Assembly (NCBI GenBank): GCA_022843585.1
Contig: JALHNJ010000011.1
Coordinates: forward strand, 1-64,000
DNA from: Chitinophagaceae bacterium
GTDB taxonomy: Bacteria > Bacteroidota > Bacteroidia > Chitinophagales > Chitinophagaceae
DNA: 64,000 nt
Direction of reading: 5' to 3'
This document shows, piece by piece, positions 44,915-52,845 of this stretch. Position numbers and translations under genes: made by a program. Under the pieces are notes generated by a model. It was given only the letters and a program-made list of their open reading frames with translations. It had not been told where the DNA came from and searched no databases. Position 1 is the stretch's first letter. Every line of letters starts with the position of its first letter.

Positions 44915-45733
44915 ATGCTCCTTTATATTAATTGGAATATTGACCCTGAAATTTTTAGAATTGGTGGCTTTGCATTAAGGTATTATTCTTTAATGTTTGC
45001 TTTGGCATTTATCGGCAGCTATATTATCCTCTCAAAAATTTATGTAAAAGAAAATGTTTCTGTACATCTGCTGAATAAGCTTGCTATTTTTATTTTCATC
45101 GGAACGTTGATTGGAGCCAGGCTTGGTCATACACTTTTCTATGAGTTTGGTTATTACAAGAACCATTTATTGGAAATCATTCTTCCTTTTAAGATTACTA
45201 ACGGAAAATTTGAACTGACAGGATACCAGGGATTGGCAAGTCATGGCGCTGCAATTGGGATAATTGCTGCTGTTGTCTGGTATTGCCGGAAATATAAACA
45301 GTCATTTTTATGGATAATGGACAGGCTCGTAATTGTGGTAGCACTTTCTGCATTTTTTATCCGGATGGGCAATCTTTTTAATTCAGAAATTATTGGTAAG
45401 CCTTCCGATGCCTCATGGGCTTTTGTTTTTCAAAGAGTGGATAGTGTTCCCAGGCATCCTGCACAATTATATGAGGCAATACTATACCTTGTCATTTTCG
45501 GTATTCTTTGGTTTTTATACAAAGACAATATACAAAAGCGCAGAGACGGCTTTCTTTTTGGATGCTTTTTGACAATGCTGTTTACTGTCAGGTTCCTGGT
45601 GGAGTTTGTAAAAGAGAATCAGGAATCTTTTGAAAAGATGATGGCAATAAATATGGGACAAATACTAAGTATCCCTTTTATAATTATCGGGGTATATCTA
45701 ACAGCTTCAAAATCAAGTCATAATAACGATTAA
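44915..45733 (+). CDS. lgt: Prolipoprotein diacylglyceryl transferase
   Basis: The product has 272 residues with seven hydrophobic segments. Signature residues are present: RLGHTLFYEF, a HGAAIGI segment (His-Gly), the family motif RMGNLFNSEIIGKPS, and VPRHPAQLYEA with the catalytic-type Arg/His. It attaches diacylglycerol to the lipobox Cys of prelipoproteins in the inner membrane. Housekeeping lgt is normally elsewhere on the chromosome; here it lies directly after the copper ATPase and among genes for about ten lipoproteins, so it may be a dedicated second copy. Confidence 0.9.
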   Translation: MLLYINWNIDPEIFRIGGFALRYYSLMFALAFIGSYIILSKIYVKENVSVHLLNKLAIFIFIGTLIGARLGHTLFYEFGYYKNHLLEIILPFKITNGKFELTGYQGLASHGAAIGIIAAVVWYCRKYKQSFLWIMDRLVIVVALSAFFIRMGNLFNSEIIGKPSDASWAFVFQRVDSVPRHPAQLYEAILYLVIFGILWFLYKDNIQKRRDGFLFGCFLTMLFTVRFLVEFVKENQESFEKMMAINMGQILSIPFIIIGVYLTASKSSHNND

Positions 45734-45847
45734 AAGAGAATGGTTGATGCTAAAGAAATCAATAAAAAATTCTATCTTACATTGCCAATTTTCTTTAACC
45801 CATATATCCAAGCCATTGAAATTCTTTTACATTAAAAGTCAAAAATT

Positions 45848-46327
45848 ATGAAAACAATTTGTATTTTATTTATAGCGGGTTTATTTATCGTAGCCTGCGA
45901 TAAAAAAAATGAACCCGCAGAAACTCTTCAGCAAGTTGATATTTCTGCTTCTGCTGGAATAACAAGTGAATTATCTGCGATGCGGCAATCTACAAATAAC
46001 CTTATTGCTGCTTCAAATTTAACGCAACGGCTCTATTGGGATAGTGCATACCATCATCATGATTCTTTGTTCTGGCATCATCATAATATATACCATCACA
46101 ATACTTACTCACATGATGACCACAGCCACCATTGGGTGCCTTACGACCCCACCGTTAACCATCATGGTCATCATCATCCCCAATATCCCGGACACCTGAA
46201 TGACTCACTGGTTACAACAACTAATAATCATCATCACACTAATTGTGAGCATCATCCGGGGCACCATATCTGTCACCATCACACAATGGATTCTTTGCAT
46301 CATGTACATAACTTGCATCACCCCTAA
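45848..46327 (+). CDS. His-rich lipoprotein
   Basis: The 159 residues have a lipobox ending in Cys17 (IVAC). From residue 69 on the protein is dominated by His pairs and triplets (SAYHHHDSLFWHHHNIYHHN, SHDDHSHHW, NHHGHHHPQYPGH, HHICHHH): 33 His in all, with two late Cys. No fold is evident. It should act as a periplasmic buffer for Cu(II), Ni(II) or Zn(II). It lies 14 codons or so upstream of the TlpA-like gene on the same strand. Confidence 0.75.
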   Translation: MKTICILFIAGLFIVACDKKNEPAETLQQVDISASAGITSELSAMRQSTNNLIAASNLTQRLYWDSAYHHHDSLFWHHHNIYHHNTYSHDDHSHHWVPYDPTVNHHGHHHPQYPGHLNDSLVTTTNNHHHTNCEHHPGHHICHHHTMDSLHHVHNLHHP

Positions 46328-46354
46328 TTTTGCTGATATTTGGGAAAAAAGCAA

Positions 46355-46864
46355 ATGGTTCTAATACATAAAATTAGTGTGGCTTTACTATTTGGATTAT
46401 TAAGCTGCAACGAAGGGAATAAAGATAAAGTTGTTAGCATTATTGAGAAAGACAGGCCAATTGACAAAATCCGGCTAAAAGATTTAGATGGAACACCTAT
46501 CAACCTTGAAAAATACCAAGGGAAAACGGTTTTTGTTAATTTTTGGGCTACCTGGTGTAAACCTTGTCTTAAAGAAATGCCTTCTATTGAAAAGGCCCAG
46601 CATATTCTACAGAATGAAAATGTGGTATTCCTATTAGCTTCTGCCGAAACTATTGAAGAGATTGACGCATTCAGAAAACTGCATTCTTACCCATTCAATT
46701 ATGTTCAAATACAAAACAGCGAAGAATTAGGTATTGAAGGCCTTCCAACAACTTTTATCTTTAATAAAGAAGGCAAACTGGTTTTTTCTGAATCAGGATA
46801 CCGCAAATGGGACGAGAAAAGTAATATTGATACCATCCTTAAAATCATAAATACAAATGAATAA
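46355..46864 (+). CDS. TlpA/ResA-like thioredoxin lipoprotein
   Basis: The product has 169 residues from the ATG at 46355; a TTG five codons upstream is less likely. It has a lipobox ending in Cys18 (GLLSC) and a thioredoxin fold with VNFWATWCKPCLKEMP (Cys68, Cys71), followed by the cis-Pro region GLPTTFIF. It should reduce disulfides or handle Cu thiols in the periplasm. It overlaps the next gene by 8 bases. Given the Cys-rich partners (HMBDs), keeping metal-binding Cys reduced is a plausible job. Confidence 0.85.
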   Translation: MVLIHKISVALLFGLLSCNEGNKDKVVSIIEKDRPIDKIRLKDLDGTPINLEKYQGKTVFVNFWATWCKPCLKEMPSIEKAQHILQNENVVFLLASAETIEEIDAFRKLHSYPFNYVQIQNSEELGIEGLPTTFIFNKEGKLVFSESGYRKWDEKSNIDTILKIINTNE

Positions 46865-48086
46865 ATTAGTAACTGTTTTATTATTTGCTCTTGCAATATC
46901 TTCTTGCAAAAACTCTTCAAAAGATTCTGGCAAAGAAAAAACTGACCCCATCCAAACTATTAATTTAAAGGAATTAAAATCACCTGCCGATACAGCCAGT
47001 GCCGAACCTTACCTTTTTACAGACAAAAATGGATTGGTGTACTTGTCATGGATTGAAAAAACAAAAGGAATTAGTTTCTTGAAAATTTCTAAGTTCAATA
47101 ATGAGCAGTGGTCAGAACCAATGGTTATCAGTTCTGGTGATAATTGGTTTGTTAATTGGGCAGACTATCCACTGGTAGCGGCGGATGGAGCAAAAAATAT
47201 GATAGCACATTATTTAGAAAAAAGCGAAAAGGGCACTTATACATACGATGTAAAAATTACTACCTCTGCTGATGAGGGAAAAAACTGGAGCGCTGCGAAA
47301 CTTTTACATGATGATGGTAAGAAAGCGGAGCATGGTTTTGTTTCAATGATACCATACGGAGAAAACTATTTCGTTTCATGGCTGGATGGAAGAAACTCAG
47401 TTATGGAAAGTGGCAAAGGACATAGTGAAGGTCATCATGGTCAAATGACAATTAGAGGTGCAGTAGTGGATAAGGAGGGAAATAAATCCAATGAGTGGGA
47501 ACTTGACAACCGTGTATGTGATTGCTGCCAGACCAGCGCTGCTATTACAGCAAATGGACCAGTTGTAGTTTATAGGGACAGGTCAGAAGAAGAAATACGG
47601 GACATATCAATTGTAAGATTTGTTGACGGCAAATGGACAGTTCCCAAACCAATATTTGCTGATAAATGGAAAATTGAAGGATGCCCCGTAAATGGCCCCA
47701 GGATTGATGCCATAGGCAATAATCTTGCGATTGCATGGTTTACATCACCGGATAAGAATGCACAGGTAAATATTGTTTTTTCGAATGATGGCGGCGCCAC
47801 ATTCAACAGCCCTATCCGGATTGATGAAGGAAAAGGAATTGGCCGGGTGGATGTGGTAATGCTGGATAAGAATACTGCTGTTGTAAGCTGGATGGAGGGT
47901 TCTGTAATTAAGGCTGTAAAGGCTTATAGTAATGGTAAAAAGGAAGCTTCGTTTACCGTGGCCGCTTCAGCAGAATCCAGGTCAAGTGGATTTCCACAAA
48001 TGACAAAATCCGGCAGTAATCTATTTTTTGCCTGGACGGATGAAAAGGATAAAACAATTAAGGTGGCAAGTATTTCTTTGTTATAG
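46857..48086 (+). CDS. BNR/sialidase-like propeller lipoprotein with CDCC motif
   Basis: The product has 409 residues with a lipobox ending in Cys17 (ISSC). Asp-box-like repeats such as TTSADEGKNWSAAK and VFSNDGGATFNSP indicate a six-bladed sialidase-type propeller, but the arginine triad of true sialidases is not evident. VCDCCQTSAA near residue 220 adds three Cys in four positions, a possible Cu(I) site, near a His-rich loop (SGKGHSEGHHGQ). It is coupled to the thioredoxin gene, which could reduce this site. Confidence 0.7.
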   Translation: MNKLVTVLLFALAISSCKNSSKDSGKEKTDPIQTINLKELKSPADTASAEPYLFTDKNGLVYLSWIEKTKGISFLKISKFNNEQWSEPMVISSGDNWFVNWADYPLVAADGAKNMIAHYLEKSEKGTYTYDVKITTSADEGKNWSAAKLLHDDGKKAEHGFVSMIPYGENYFVSWLDGRNSVMESGKGHSEGHHGQMTIRGAVVDKEGNKSNEWELDNRVCDCCQTSAAITANGPVVVYRDRSEEEIRDISIVRFVDGKWTVPKPIFADKWKIEGCPVNGPRIDAIGNNLAIAWFTSPDKNAQVNIVFSNDGGATFNSPIRIDEGKGIGRVDVVMLDKNTAVVSWMEGSVIKAVKAYSNGKKEASFTVAASAESRSSGFPQMTKSGSNLFFAWTDEKDKTIKVASISLL

Positions 48087-48120
48087 AAAAGACAATTCAA
48101 GACTTTCACAAACCCTTCTA

Positions 48121-48161
48121 TATTTAAGCATTTGCTTAAATAGTTATTTTCCCTATCTTTG
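48121..48161 (+). promoter_or_regulatory. ArsR promoter: perfect operator palindrome over -33, leaderless start
   Basis: TATTTAAGCA (48121-48130), TT, TGCTTAAATA (48133-48142) is a perfect 10-2-10 palindrome of the ArsR/SmtB operator type. The -33 TTTG (48131-48134) lies inside it. TATCTTTG (48154-48161) is a perfect -7 element after 19 bases. The ATG at 48166 comes four bases later, so the transcript should begin at or very near the start codon. Confidence 0.85.
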
Positions 48162-48165
48162 CGGC

Positions 48166-48543
48166 ATGGATAATAATACTTGTATCAGACTGTTTGCCGA
48201 CCATGAGCAAATAAAAAATTGTAAATACAAATTAAAGACCGCTCAAAAATCTTTTGCAAGCCTGTCAAGTATATTGGCATTAGCAGGTAATGAAGTAAGG
48301 TTGAAAATTATCTATTTATTGGAAGAGGAAAAAGAGTTATGCCCCTGCGACCTTGCAGATATTTTAGGCATGAGTATTCCGGCCGTATCACAACATCTAA
48401 GAAAATTGAAGGATGGAAATATTGTAGAAACCCGGAAAGATGGGCAAACAATTTATTATTCACTAACGCAGGATAATCTAAAGATTTTAAAGCCGTTCTT
48501 CAAACATATTAATGTGCAAACTCAAAAACTGGAAGCAGTATGA
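48166..48543 (+). CDS. arsR-like: ArsR/SmtB-family metal(loid) repressor
   Basis: The product has 125 residues. The winged helix contains ELCPCDLADILGMSIPAVSQHLRKLKDGNIV with Cys59 and Cys61, the classic alpha-3 thiolate sensor (ELCxCDL); extra Cys6 and Cys19 near the N-terminus could add ligands as in CadC. The start at 48166 matches the leaderless promoter; a longer frame upstream would cross the operator. It overlaps the MerTP gene by four bases. It should repress its own operon and release on binding a soft metal or metalloid. Confidence 0.9.
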   Translation: MDNNTCIRLFADHEQIKNCKYKLKTAQKSFASLSSILALAGNEVRLKIIYLLEEEKELCPCDLADILGMSIPAVSQHLRKLKDGNIVETRKDGQTIYYSLTQDNLKILKPFFKHINVQTQKLEAV

Positions 48544-49814
48544 TAAGTATAAAATCAACAGGTTCATTTACAAGTGCTGGCATTCTTTCTGCCGTTGCAG
48601 CTTCGCTTTGTTGTATAACCCCTGTTATCGCATTGCTTGCCGGGAGCAGCAGCATTGCCGCTAACTTTTCATGGATAGAACCGGCAAGACCTTATTTGAT
48701 AGGATTATCAATTGCTGTATTAGCCTTTGCATGGTATATGAAACTAAAACCAGTTAAAACAAAAGATATGGATTGTAATTGCGAAACAACTAAGAAGGCT
48801 TCGTTTCTTCAGTCTAAAACTTTTTTAGGTATAGTTACTGTTTTTGCTATTCTGATGATGGCTTTTCCATCGTATGCAAAAATATTTTATCCCAAATCAA
48901 AAGTACAGTCGGCAATAGCTGAAGTAGTTGACAACACACAACAGGTAAAGTTCACCATACAAGGTATGACCTGTGCCGGTTGTGAAGAGCATGTAAACAA
49001 CGAATTGTCTAAAGTAGCTGGTGTATTAGCTTATAAAACTTCTTACGCCACCCGGAGTAGCTTAGTCACTTTTGATAAATCAAAAGTTGATGTGAAGACA
49101 ATAGAAGCTGCCATTAATAAAACAGGTTACAAAGTAAAAAGTTATGATTATATGAGTGCAAATAAAACTGGAGTTTCATTTTATGAAGCTCCATTGGTTT
49201 GTCATGCTGCACCATCAATAGGCTGCGGTAGTAAAGCAAAGTTTATGTTAGTGGATTTGGAAAAGTATAACGATGCAGTGGAAGGGGCATGGCTAAATAA
49301 GACCGGAACAGTTGTAGCCGTTAAGTGGAACACTAAAACAGATGAAAATAAAAAGGCTGAAATTATTAATACGGTTAGCACTAACCACAATATTGAACTT
49401 AGCACATTAGCAGAGACCGAAGCAGTCAGTTATGCTAAATCATTTCCAAATAGCAATGAATGGTTCAAAGGTAAAGAAGTTGATAAATTAAGTAAAGAAG
49501 AAGCCGCTATTATTGCACAGACTACGATTGCGAGTTATAAAGCAAAGAAATTAATAAAGCCATCATTTGAAAAGCAGTTCCAGGCAGATATTGAGAAGAT
49601 TTATGCTGACCTGTTTCTTTCCATTTCATCTTACAAGGACTTAACAACAGAAGCCTATAACAAAGTAGAGAACCAAATACAACAAGCCGGTGAAAAGTAT
49701 GTTGGCAAAGGCAAAATGCCTCATGTAGAACTTTGTATTGCATCGGAAGAAAGTTGTGAAAAGGATAAATCATGTTCACCCGGCAGTGGTAAATCTTGCT
49801 GCGATAAAAACTAA
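48540..49814 (+). CDS. merTP-like: MerTP-type transporter with long extra C-terminal domain
   Basis: The product has 424 residues. Residues 1-115 match MerT: TM helices with SLCCITP (Cys24-Cys25) and a later CNC (79-81). Residues 136-200 are a MerP-like HMA domain with GMTCAGC. MerTP fusions are usually about 200 residues, but here another 220 follow: a segment with VCHAAPSIGCGSKAK, a helical middle, and a Cys-rich end (CIASEESCEKDKSC...CC). I do not recognise this extension. Known MerT/MerTP proteins import Hg(II) for MerA, yet no merA or merB is in the window. Confidence 0.85.
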   Translation: MISIKSTGSFTSAGILSAVAASLCCITPVIALLAGSSSIAANFSWIEPARPYLIGLSIAVLAFAWYMKLKPVKTKDMDCNCETTKKASFLQSKTFLGIVTVFAILMMAFPSYAKIFYPKSKVQSAIAEVVDNTQQVKFTIQGMTCAGCEEHVNNELSKVAGVLAYKTSYATRSSLVTFDKSKVDVKTIEAAINKTGYKVKSYDYMSANKTGVSFYEAPLVCHAAPSIGCGSKAKFMLVDLEKYNDAVEGAWLNKTGTVVAVKWNTKTDENKKAEIINTVSTNHNIELSTLAETEAVSYAKSFPNSNEWFKGKEVDKLSKEEAAIIAQTTIASYKAKKLIKPSFEKQFQADIEKIYADLFLSISSYKDLTTEAYNKVENQIQQAGEKYVGKGKMPHVELCIASEESCEKDKSCSPGSGKSCCDKN

Positions 49815-49817
49815 AGA

Positions 49818-50033
49818 ATGGAAAAGACATTAACACTACAATCTACTATCACTTGCCCAAATTGCGGATTTCAGAAAGAGGAAGCAATGCCTACGGATGC
49901 TTGTCAATATTTCTATAAGTGTACAAATTGCGAAACAACATTAAAGCCAAAGCAGGGAGATTGTTGTGTTTTTTGCAGCTATGGCACTGTAGCTTGTCCG
50001 CCAATTCAGATGAATAAATCTTGTTGTGCATAG
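49818..50033 (+). CDS. GDCCVxC-domain small protein
   Basis: The 71 residues begin with a CPNCGF knuckle, continue with CTNCETTLKPKQ and then GDCCVFCSYGTVACPPIQ, the signature of the GDCCVxC family whose other members include selenoproteins beside mercury genes. With twelve Cys and no signal peptide, it should be a cytosolic thiol metal handler or donor. It starts 3 bases after the MerTP gene. Confidence 0.85.
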   Translation: MEKTLTLQSTITCPNCGFQKEEAMPTDACQYFYKCTNCETTLKPKQGDCCVFCSYGTVACPPIQMNKSCCA

Positions 50034-50370
50034 CATTATTAAAATAGTTTCTTACATCATTATTCTTCTCGGAATAGTGCATATTAGTTTTGCTTTCCCT
50101 TTACACATGAACACCGATACGCTTTGGTTTGTAGGTGCAGGAATGGCAATAATATTTGCAGGATTACTTAACCTTGTAGCAATTCATAATGGTGGCTCCA
50201 AATTCACAAAAGCAATAGCAGTAATAATAAATGCACTTAATTGTGCAATGTTTTGTTTTGCTTTACCTATTCTGAATGAACCACAGGTATATGCAGGCAT
50301 CGCTATTTTTCTGATAACTACTGTAGCTTTTATAGTTGTATTGATTAAGCATAAAAATATAAAGCAATAA
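50026..50370 (+). CDS. Small four-TM membrane protein
   Basis: The 114 residues start from a GTG (50026) inside the previous gene (8-base overlap). Four hydrophobic helices are about 6-24, 33-52, 60-82 and 88-108. There are no Cys pairs or known motifs beyond FAGLLNLVAIHNGG. As the last gene of the ArsR-MerTP unit it may be a membrane partner; function unknown. Confidence 0.75.
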   Translation: MHSIIKIVSYIIILLGIVHISFAFPLHMNTDTLWFVGAGMAIIFAGLLNLVAIHNGGSKFTKAIAVIINALNCAMFCFALPILNEPQVYAGIAIFLITTVAFIVVLIKHKNIKQ

Positions 50371-50453
50371 GAATATGAAAATGAAAAAAACTATTCTTGC
50401 CCTGCCAATTCAGAACTCCTTGGTAAGGGGCTTGTTTATTGTATAAAATTTAT

Positions 50454-50490
50454 TTTGCCAAATTCAACTATCTATCGTAATATTGCGATA
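50454..50490 (+). promoter_or_regulatory. Second ArsR promoter with operator over -7
   Basis: TTTG (50454-50457), 20 bases, TAATATTG (50478-50485) as -7. The near-perfect palindrome TATCGTAATATTGCGATA (50473-50490) covers the -7 element. The ATG follows at 50493, again almost leaderless. Confidence 0.75.
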
Positions 50491-50492
50491 CA

Positions 50493-50822
50493 ATGGGCTT
50501 AACAAAATCAGAAATATTTACTCCAAAGCAAAATAAACTGGCTTTAGTGCTAAAAGCACTGGCACATCCTGCACGGATTGCTATTATTCAGCATTTGGTG
50601 AAAGCTCAAGCCTGTATTTGTGGCGACTTGGTAGAAGAATTAGGATTAGCACAGGCCACCATTTCACAACATTTGAAAGAGTTAAAGAACATTGGCATTA
50701 TAAAAGGATGTGTTGAAGGCACAAGTGTAAGCTACTGTATTGACGAAAAGGTTTGGCAGCAGGTGAAGAAAGAATTTGAAATATTCTTTGTTGCCTATAG
50801 CATAAAGGAAGGGTGTTGTTGA
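50493..50822 (+). CDS. arsR: ArsR-family repressor, CICGDL type
   Basis: The product has 109 residues: an ArsR winged helix with ALAHPARIAIIQHLVKAQACICGDLVEELGLAQATISQHLKEL. Cys41 and Cys43 form the sensor pair, and the C-terminus ends GCC, which could add thiolates for As(III)/Sb(III). Its own promoter and that of the next operon carry matching palindromes, so it probably controls both. The closest analogy is arsenite-sensing ArsR. Confidence 0.9.
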   Translation: MGLTKSEIFTPKQNKLALVLKALAHPARIAIIQHLVKAQACICGDLVEELGLAQATISQHLKELKNIGIIKGCVEGTSVSYCIDEKVWQQVKKEFEIFFVAYSIKEGCC

Positions 50823-50840
50823 TTTTTTTTATCAATAATC

Positions 50841-50856
50841 ATCGGTATATTACGAT
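50841..50856 (+). promoter_or_regulatory. Operator copy before the DUF6428 operon
   Basis: ATCGGTATATTACGAT; its reverse complement matches the core of the 50473-50490 operator at 14 of 16 positions. It lies 60 bases before the next gene. Confidence 0.65.
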
Positions 50857-50915
50857 TGAGTTGTTAGAAAAATAATGTATAAGCAATTACATCAAGTATA
50901 ATAAATAAACACAAA

Positions 50916-51386
50916 ATGAAATTATCAGAAATCAAGAGACATCTTGCAACAGCCGAGACAATAAATTTTAGATTACCATCAGGGGCTTATGTTCCCGAGA
51001 ATTTTCACGTTACAGAAATTGGACTTGTTACAAGACACTTTATTGATTGCGGTGGTACAGAACGTCTTGAAAAAGTTGTAAACTTTCAGCTTTTCGATGC
51101 CAATGATTTTGAGCATCGTTTAAAACCACAAAAGCTAATAAAAATTATTACTCTTTCTGAGGATAAATTAGGTATAGGTGATTTCGAAATTGAAGTAGAA
51201 TATCAATCAGAAACAATCAGTAAATACGGTTTGCATTTTAGCGGGAAAGATTTCCAGCTTGTTCCTAAACATACCGCTTGCCTGGCAAGCGATGCCTGCG
51301 GCATTCCAACAGTAAAACAAAAAGTTCAATTAATAGAGTTACAAAAAACAAAGGAAAGATGCACTCCGGGTGCAGGCTGTTGCTAA
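50916..51386 (+). CDS. DUF6428-like protein of the arsenic-type regulon
   Basis: The 156 residues begin MKLSEIKRHLATAETINFRLPSGAYVPENFHVTEIGLVTRHFIDCGGT, the usual start of this family, and end with Cys-bearing segments (CLASDACG and CTPGAGCC). There is no known activity. Two C-terminal Cys groups suggest metalloid binding. It is the first gene of the operon downstream of ArsR and is followed 11 bases later by a channel gene. Confidence 0.7.
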   Translation: MKLSEIKRHLATAETINFRLPSGAYVPENFHVTEIGLVTRHFIDCGGTERLEKVVNFQLFDANDFEHRLKPQKLIKIITLSEDKLGIGDFEIEVEYQSETISKYGLHFSGKDFQLVPKHTACLASDACGIPTVKQKVQLIELQKTKERCTPGAGCC

Positions 51387-51397
51387 ATCGAACAGAG

Positions 51398-52048
51398 ATG
51401 AAAAAATATATCGCAGAAGTCATCGGCACATTTGCCTTAGTTTTTTGCGGAACCGGCGCAATAATTATTAACCAGGAAACTGGGGGCACTATTACTCATG
51501 TAGGAATAGCTATAACTTTTGGTTTAATAGTTATGGTAATGATTTATTCATTAGGTGGGATTTCAGGAGCACATCTTAATCCTGCCGTAAGTATTGCTTT
51601 TACAATTGCAAAACGGTTTCCTTTAAAAGAATTATTGCCATATATAATTAGTCAAAGCATTGGAGCAATACTTGCAAGTATTATTCTGAAGTATTTGTTT
51701 CCGGCAAACCAATTTTTGGGTGCCACCATCCCGCATGGCAGTGTATCACAATCTTTCATTTTAGAATTTCTGCTAACCTTCTTTCTGATGTTGGTTATTA
51801 TCAATGTAGCTACAGGCAGTAAAGAACAGGGAATGTTTGCTGGTTTGGCAATTGGTTCAACTGTTTTGTTGGAAGCAATGTTTGCAGGCCCAATTAGTGG
51901 AGCATCAATGAATCCTGCCCGTTCACTTGCCCCGGCAATCATTTCTGGTCACATAGAACATTTGTGGGTTTACTTAACGGCAACAATTATCGGGGCGGCG
52001 GCGGCAATACCACTTTGGAAATATTTATCAAATAATTCAACCAAATAA
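51398..52048 (+). CDS. Aquaporin/aquaglyceroporin (MIP family)
   Basis: The 216 residues from MKKYIAEVIGTFALVFCGTGA have six TM helices and both half-helix NPA motifs: GAHLNPAVSIAF and GASMNPARSLAP. The longer frame upstream overlaps the previous gene and lacks family character. In ArsR regulons, channels such as AqpS pass As(OH)3 downhill out of the cell. Whether this one passes water, glycerol or arsenite cannot be read safely, but the ArsR operator upstream favours arsenite or a similar neutral metalloid. Confidence 0.9.
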   Translation: MKKYIAEVIGTFALVFCGTGAIIINQETGGTITHVGIAITFGLIVMVMIYSLGGISGAHLNPAVSIAFTIAKRFPLKELLPYIISQSIGAILASIILKYLFPANQFLGATIPHGSVSQSFILEFLLTFFLMLVIINVATGSKEQGMFAGLAIGSTVLLEAMFAGPISGASMNPARSLAPAIISGHIEHLWVYLTATIIGAAAAIPLWKYLSNNSTK

Positions 52049-52053
52049 TAAAA

Positions 52054-52827
52054 ATGAGAATCGCATTATTTTCCGACATCCATGCTAATCTTCCTGCACT
52101 GGACGCCTGTTTAAAAAGTATAGAAGAACAAAAAACCGATGCCATTTATTGCCTCGGCGATTTGGTAGGTTACAATATCTGGCCAAATGAAGTAATTAAT
52201 GAAATAAGAAAAAGAGGAATACCAACCATTGCAGGTAATTATGACCAGGGTATTGGCTTAATGAGTGATGAATGTGGATGTGCTTACAAAACAGAACCGG
52301 AAAAAGATATGGGTAAAATCTCCATATCATTTACAAATTCAATTGTGAAGCCAGAAGAAAGAAAATACCTGAGAACATTACCTGCACATATCAAAGTAGA
52401 GTTTCAGTTAAACAATGATAAGCTGAACTTATTATTAGTACATGGCAGCCCAAGAAAGATAAATGAGTATTTATTTGAAGATAGGGAAGAAAAAAGTCTT
52501 TACCGGATTATGGAGCAGGCCGATGCCGATATAATGTGCTTTGGTCATACACATAAACCTTACTACAGGATATTGCCAACAGAGCAAACAGAAAATCCAC
52601 ACTACCGTCATGCAATAAACATTGGTTCAGTGGGTAAACCAAAAGATAATAACCCTAAAGGCTGTTATGTAATACTCACAATCAATCCTGAAAGTTCAAT
52701 CACTAACAAGGACGCAGTACAGGTTGAATTTATAAGATTTGATTATGATGTAGAAAAAGCCGCTAAAGCAGTTGAAGATAGCCCGCTTCCGAATGAATAT
52801 GCTGATATGTTGAGAAAAGGATATTAA
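52054..52827 (+). CDS. Calcineurin-like metallophosphoesterase
   Basis: The 257 residues contain the five family motifs in order: SDIHANLPAL, CLGDLVGYNIWP, GNYDQ, VHGSPR and GHTHKPY; together they bind two metal ions and cleave phosphoesters. It resembles YfcE-type phosphodiesterases. It lies 5 bases after the aquaporin gene, so it is co-transcribed with it. The link to metalloid defence is unknown; arsenate or arsenylated metabolites are a possible but untested target. Confidence 0.85.
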   Translation: MRIALFSDIHANLPALDACLKSIEEQKTDAIYCLGDLVGYNIWPNEVINEIRKRGIPTIAGNYDQGIGLMSDECGCAYKTEPEKDMGKISISFTNSIVKPEERKYLRTLPAHIKVEFQLNNDKLNLLLVHGSPRKINEYLFEDREEKSLYRIMEQADADIMCFGHTHKPYYRILPTEQTENPHYRHAINIGSVGKPKDNNPKGCYVILTINPESSITNKDAVQVEFIRFDYDVEKAAKAVEDSPLPNEYADMLRKGY

Positions 52828-52845
52828 TACACTAAAATTTTAATC

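Noticed and set aside
45740-45835. 31-codon frame between lgt and the His-rich lipoprotein gene
   Set aside because: No motif, ordinary AT-rich composition and no coupling signal; chance is likely.
50375-50446. Short MKMKKTILAL-type frame before the second arsR
   Set aside because: It looks like the start of a signal peptide but stops after about 23 codons; perhaps a relic, not enough to call a gene.
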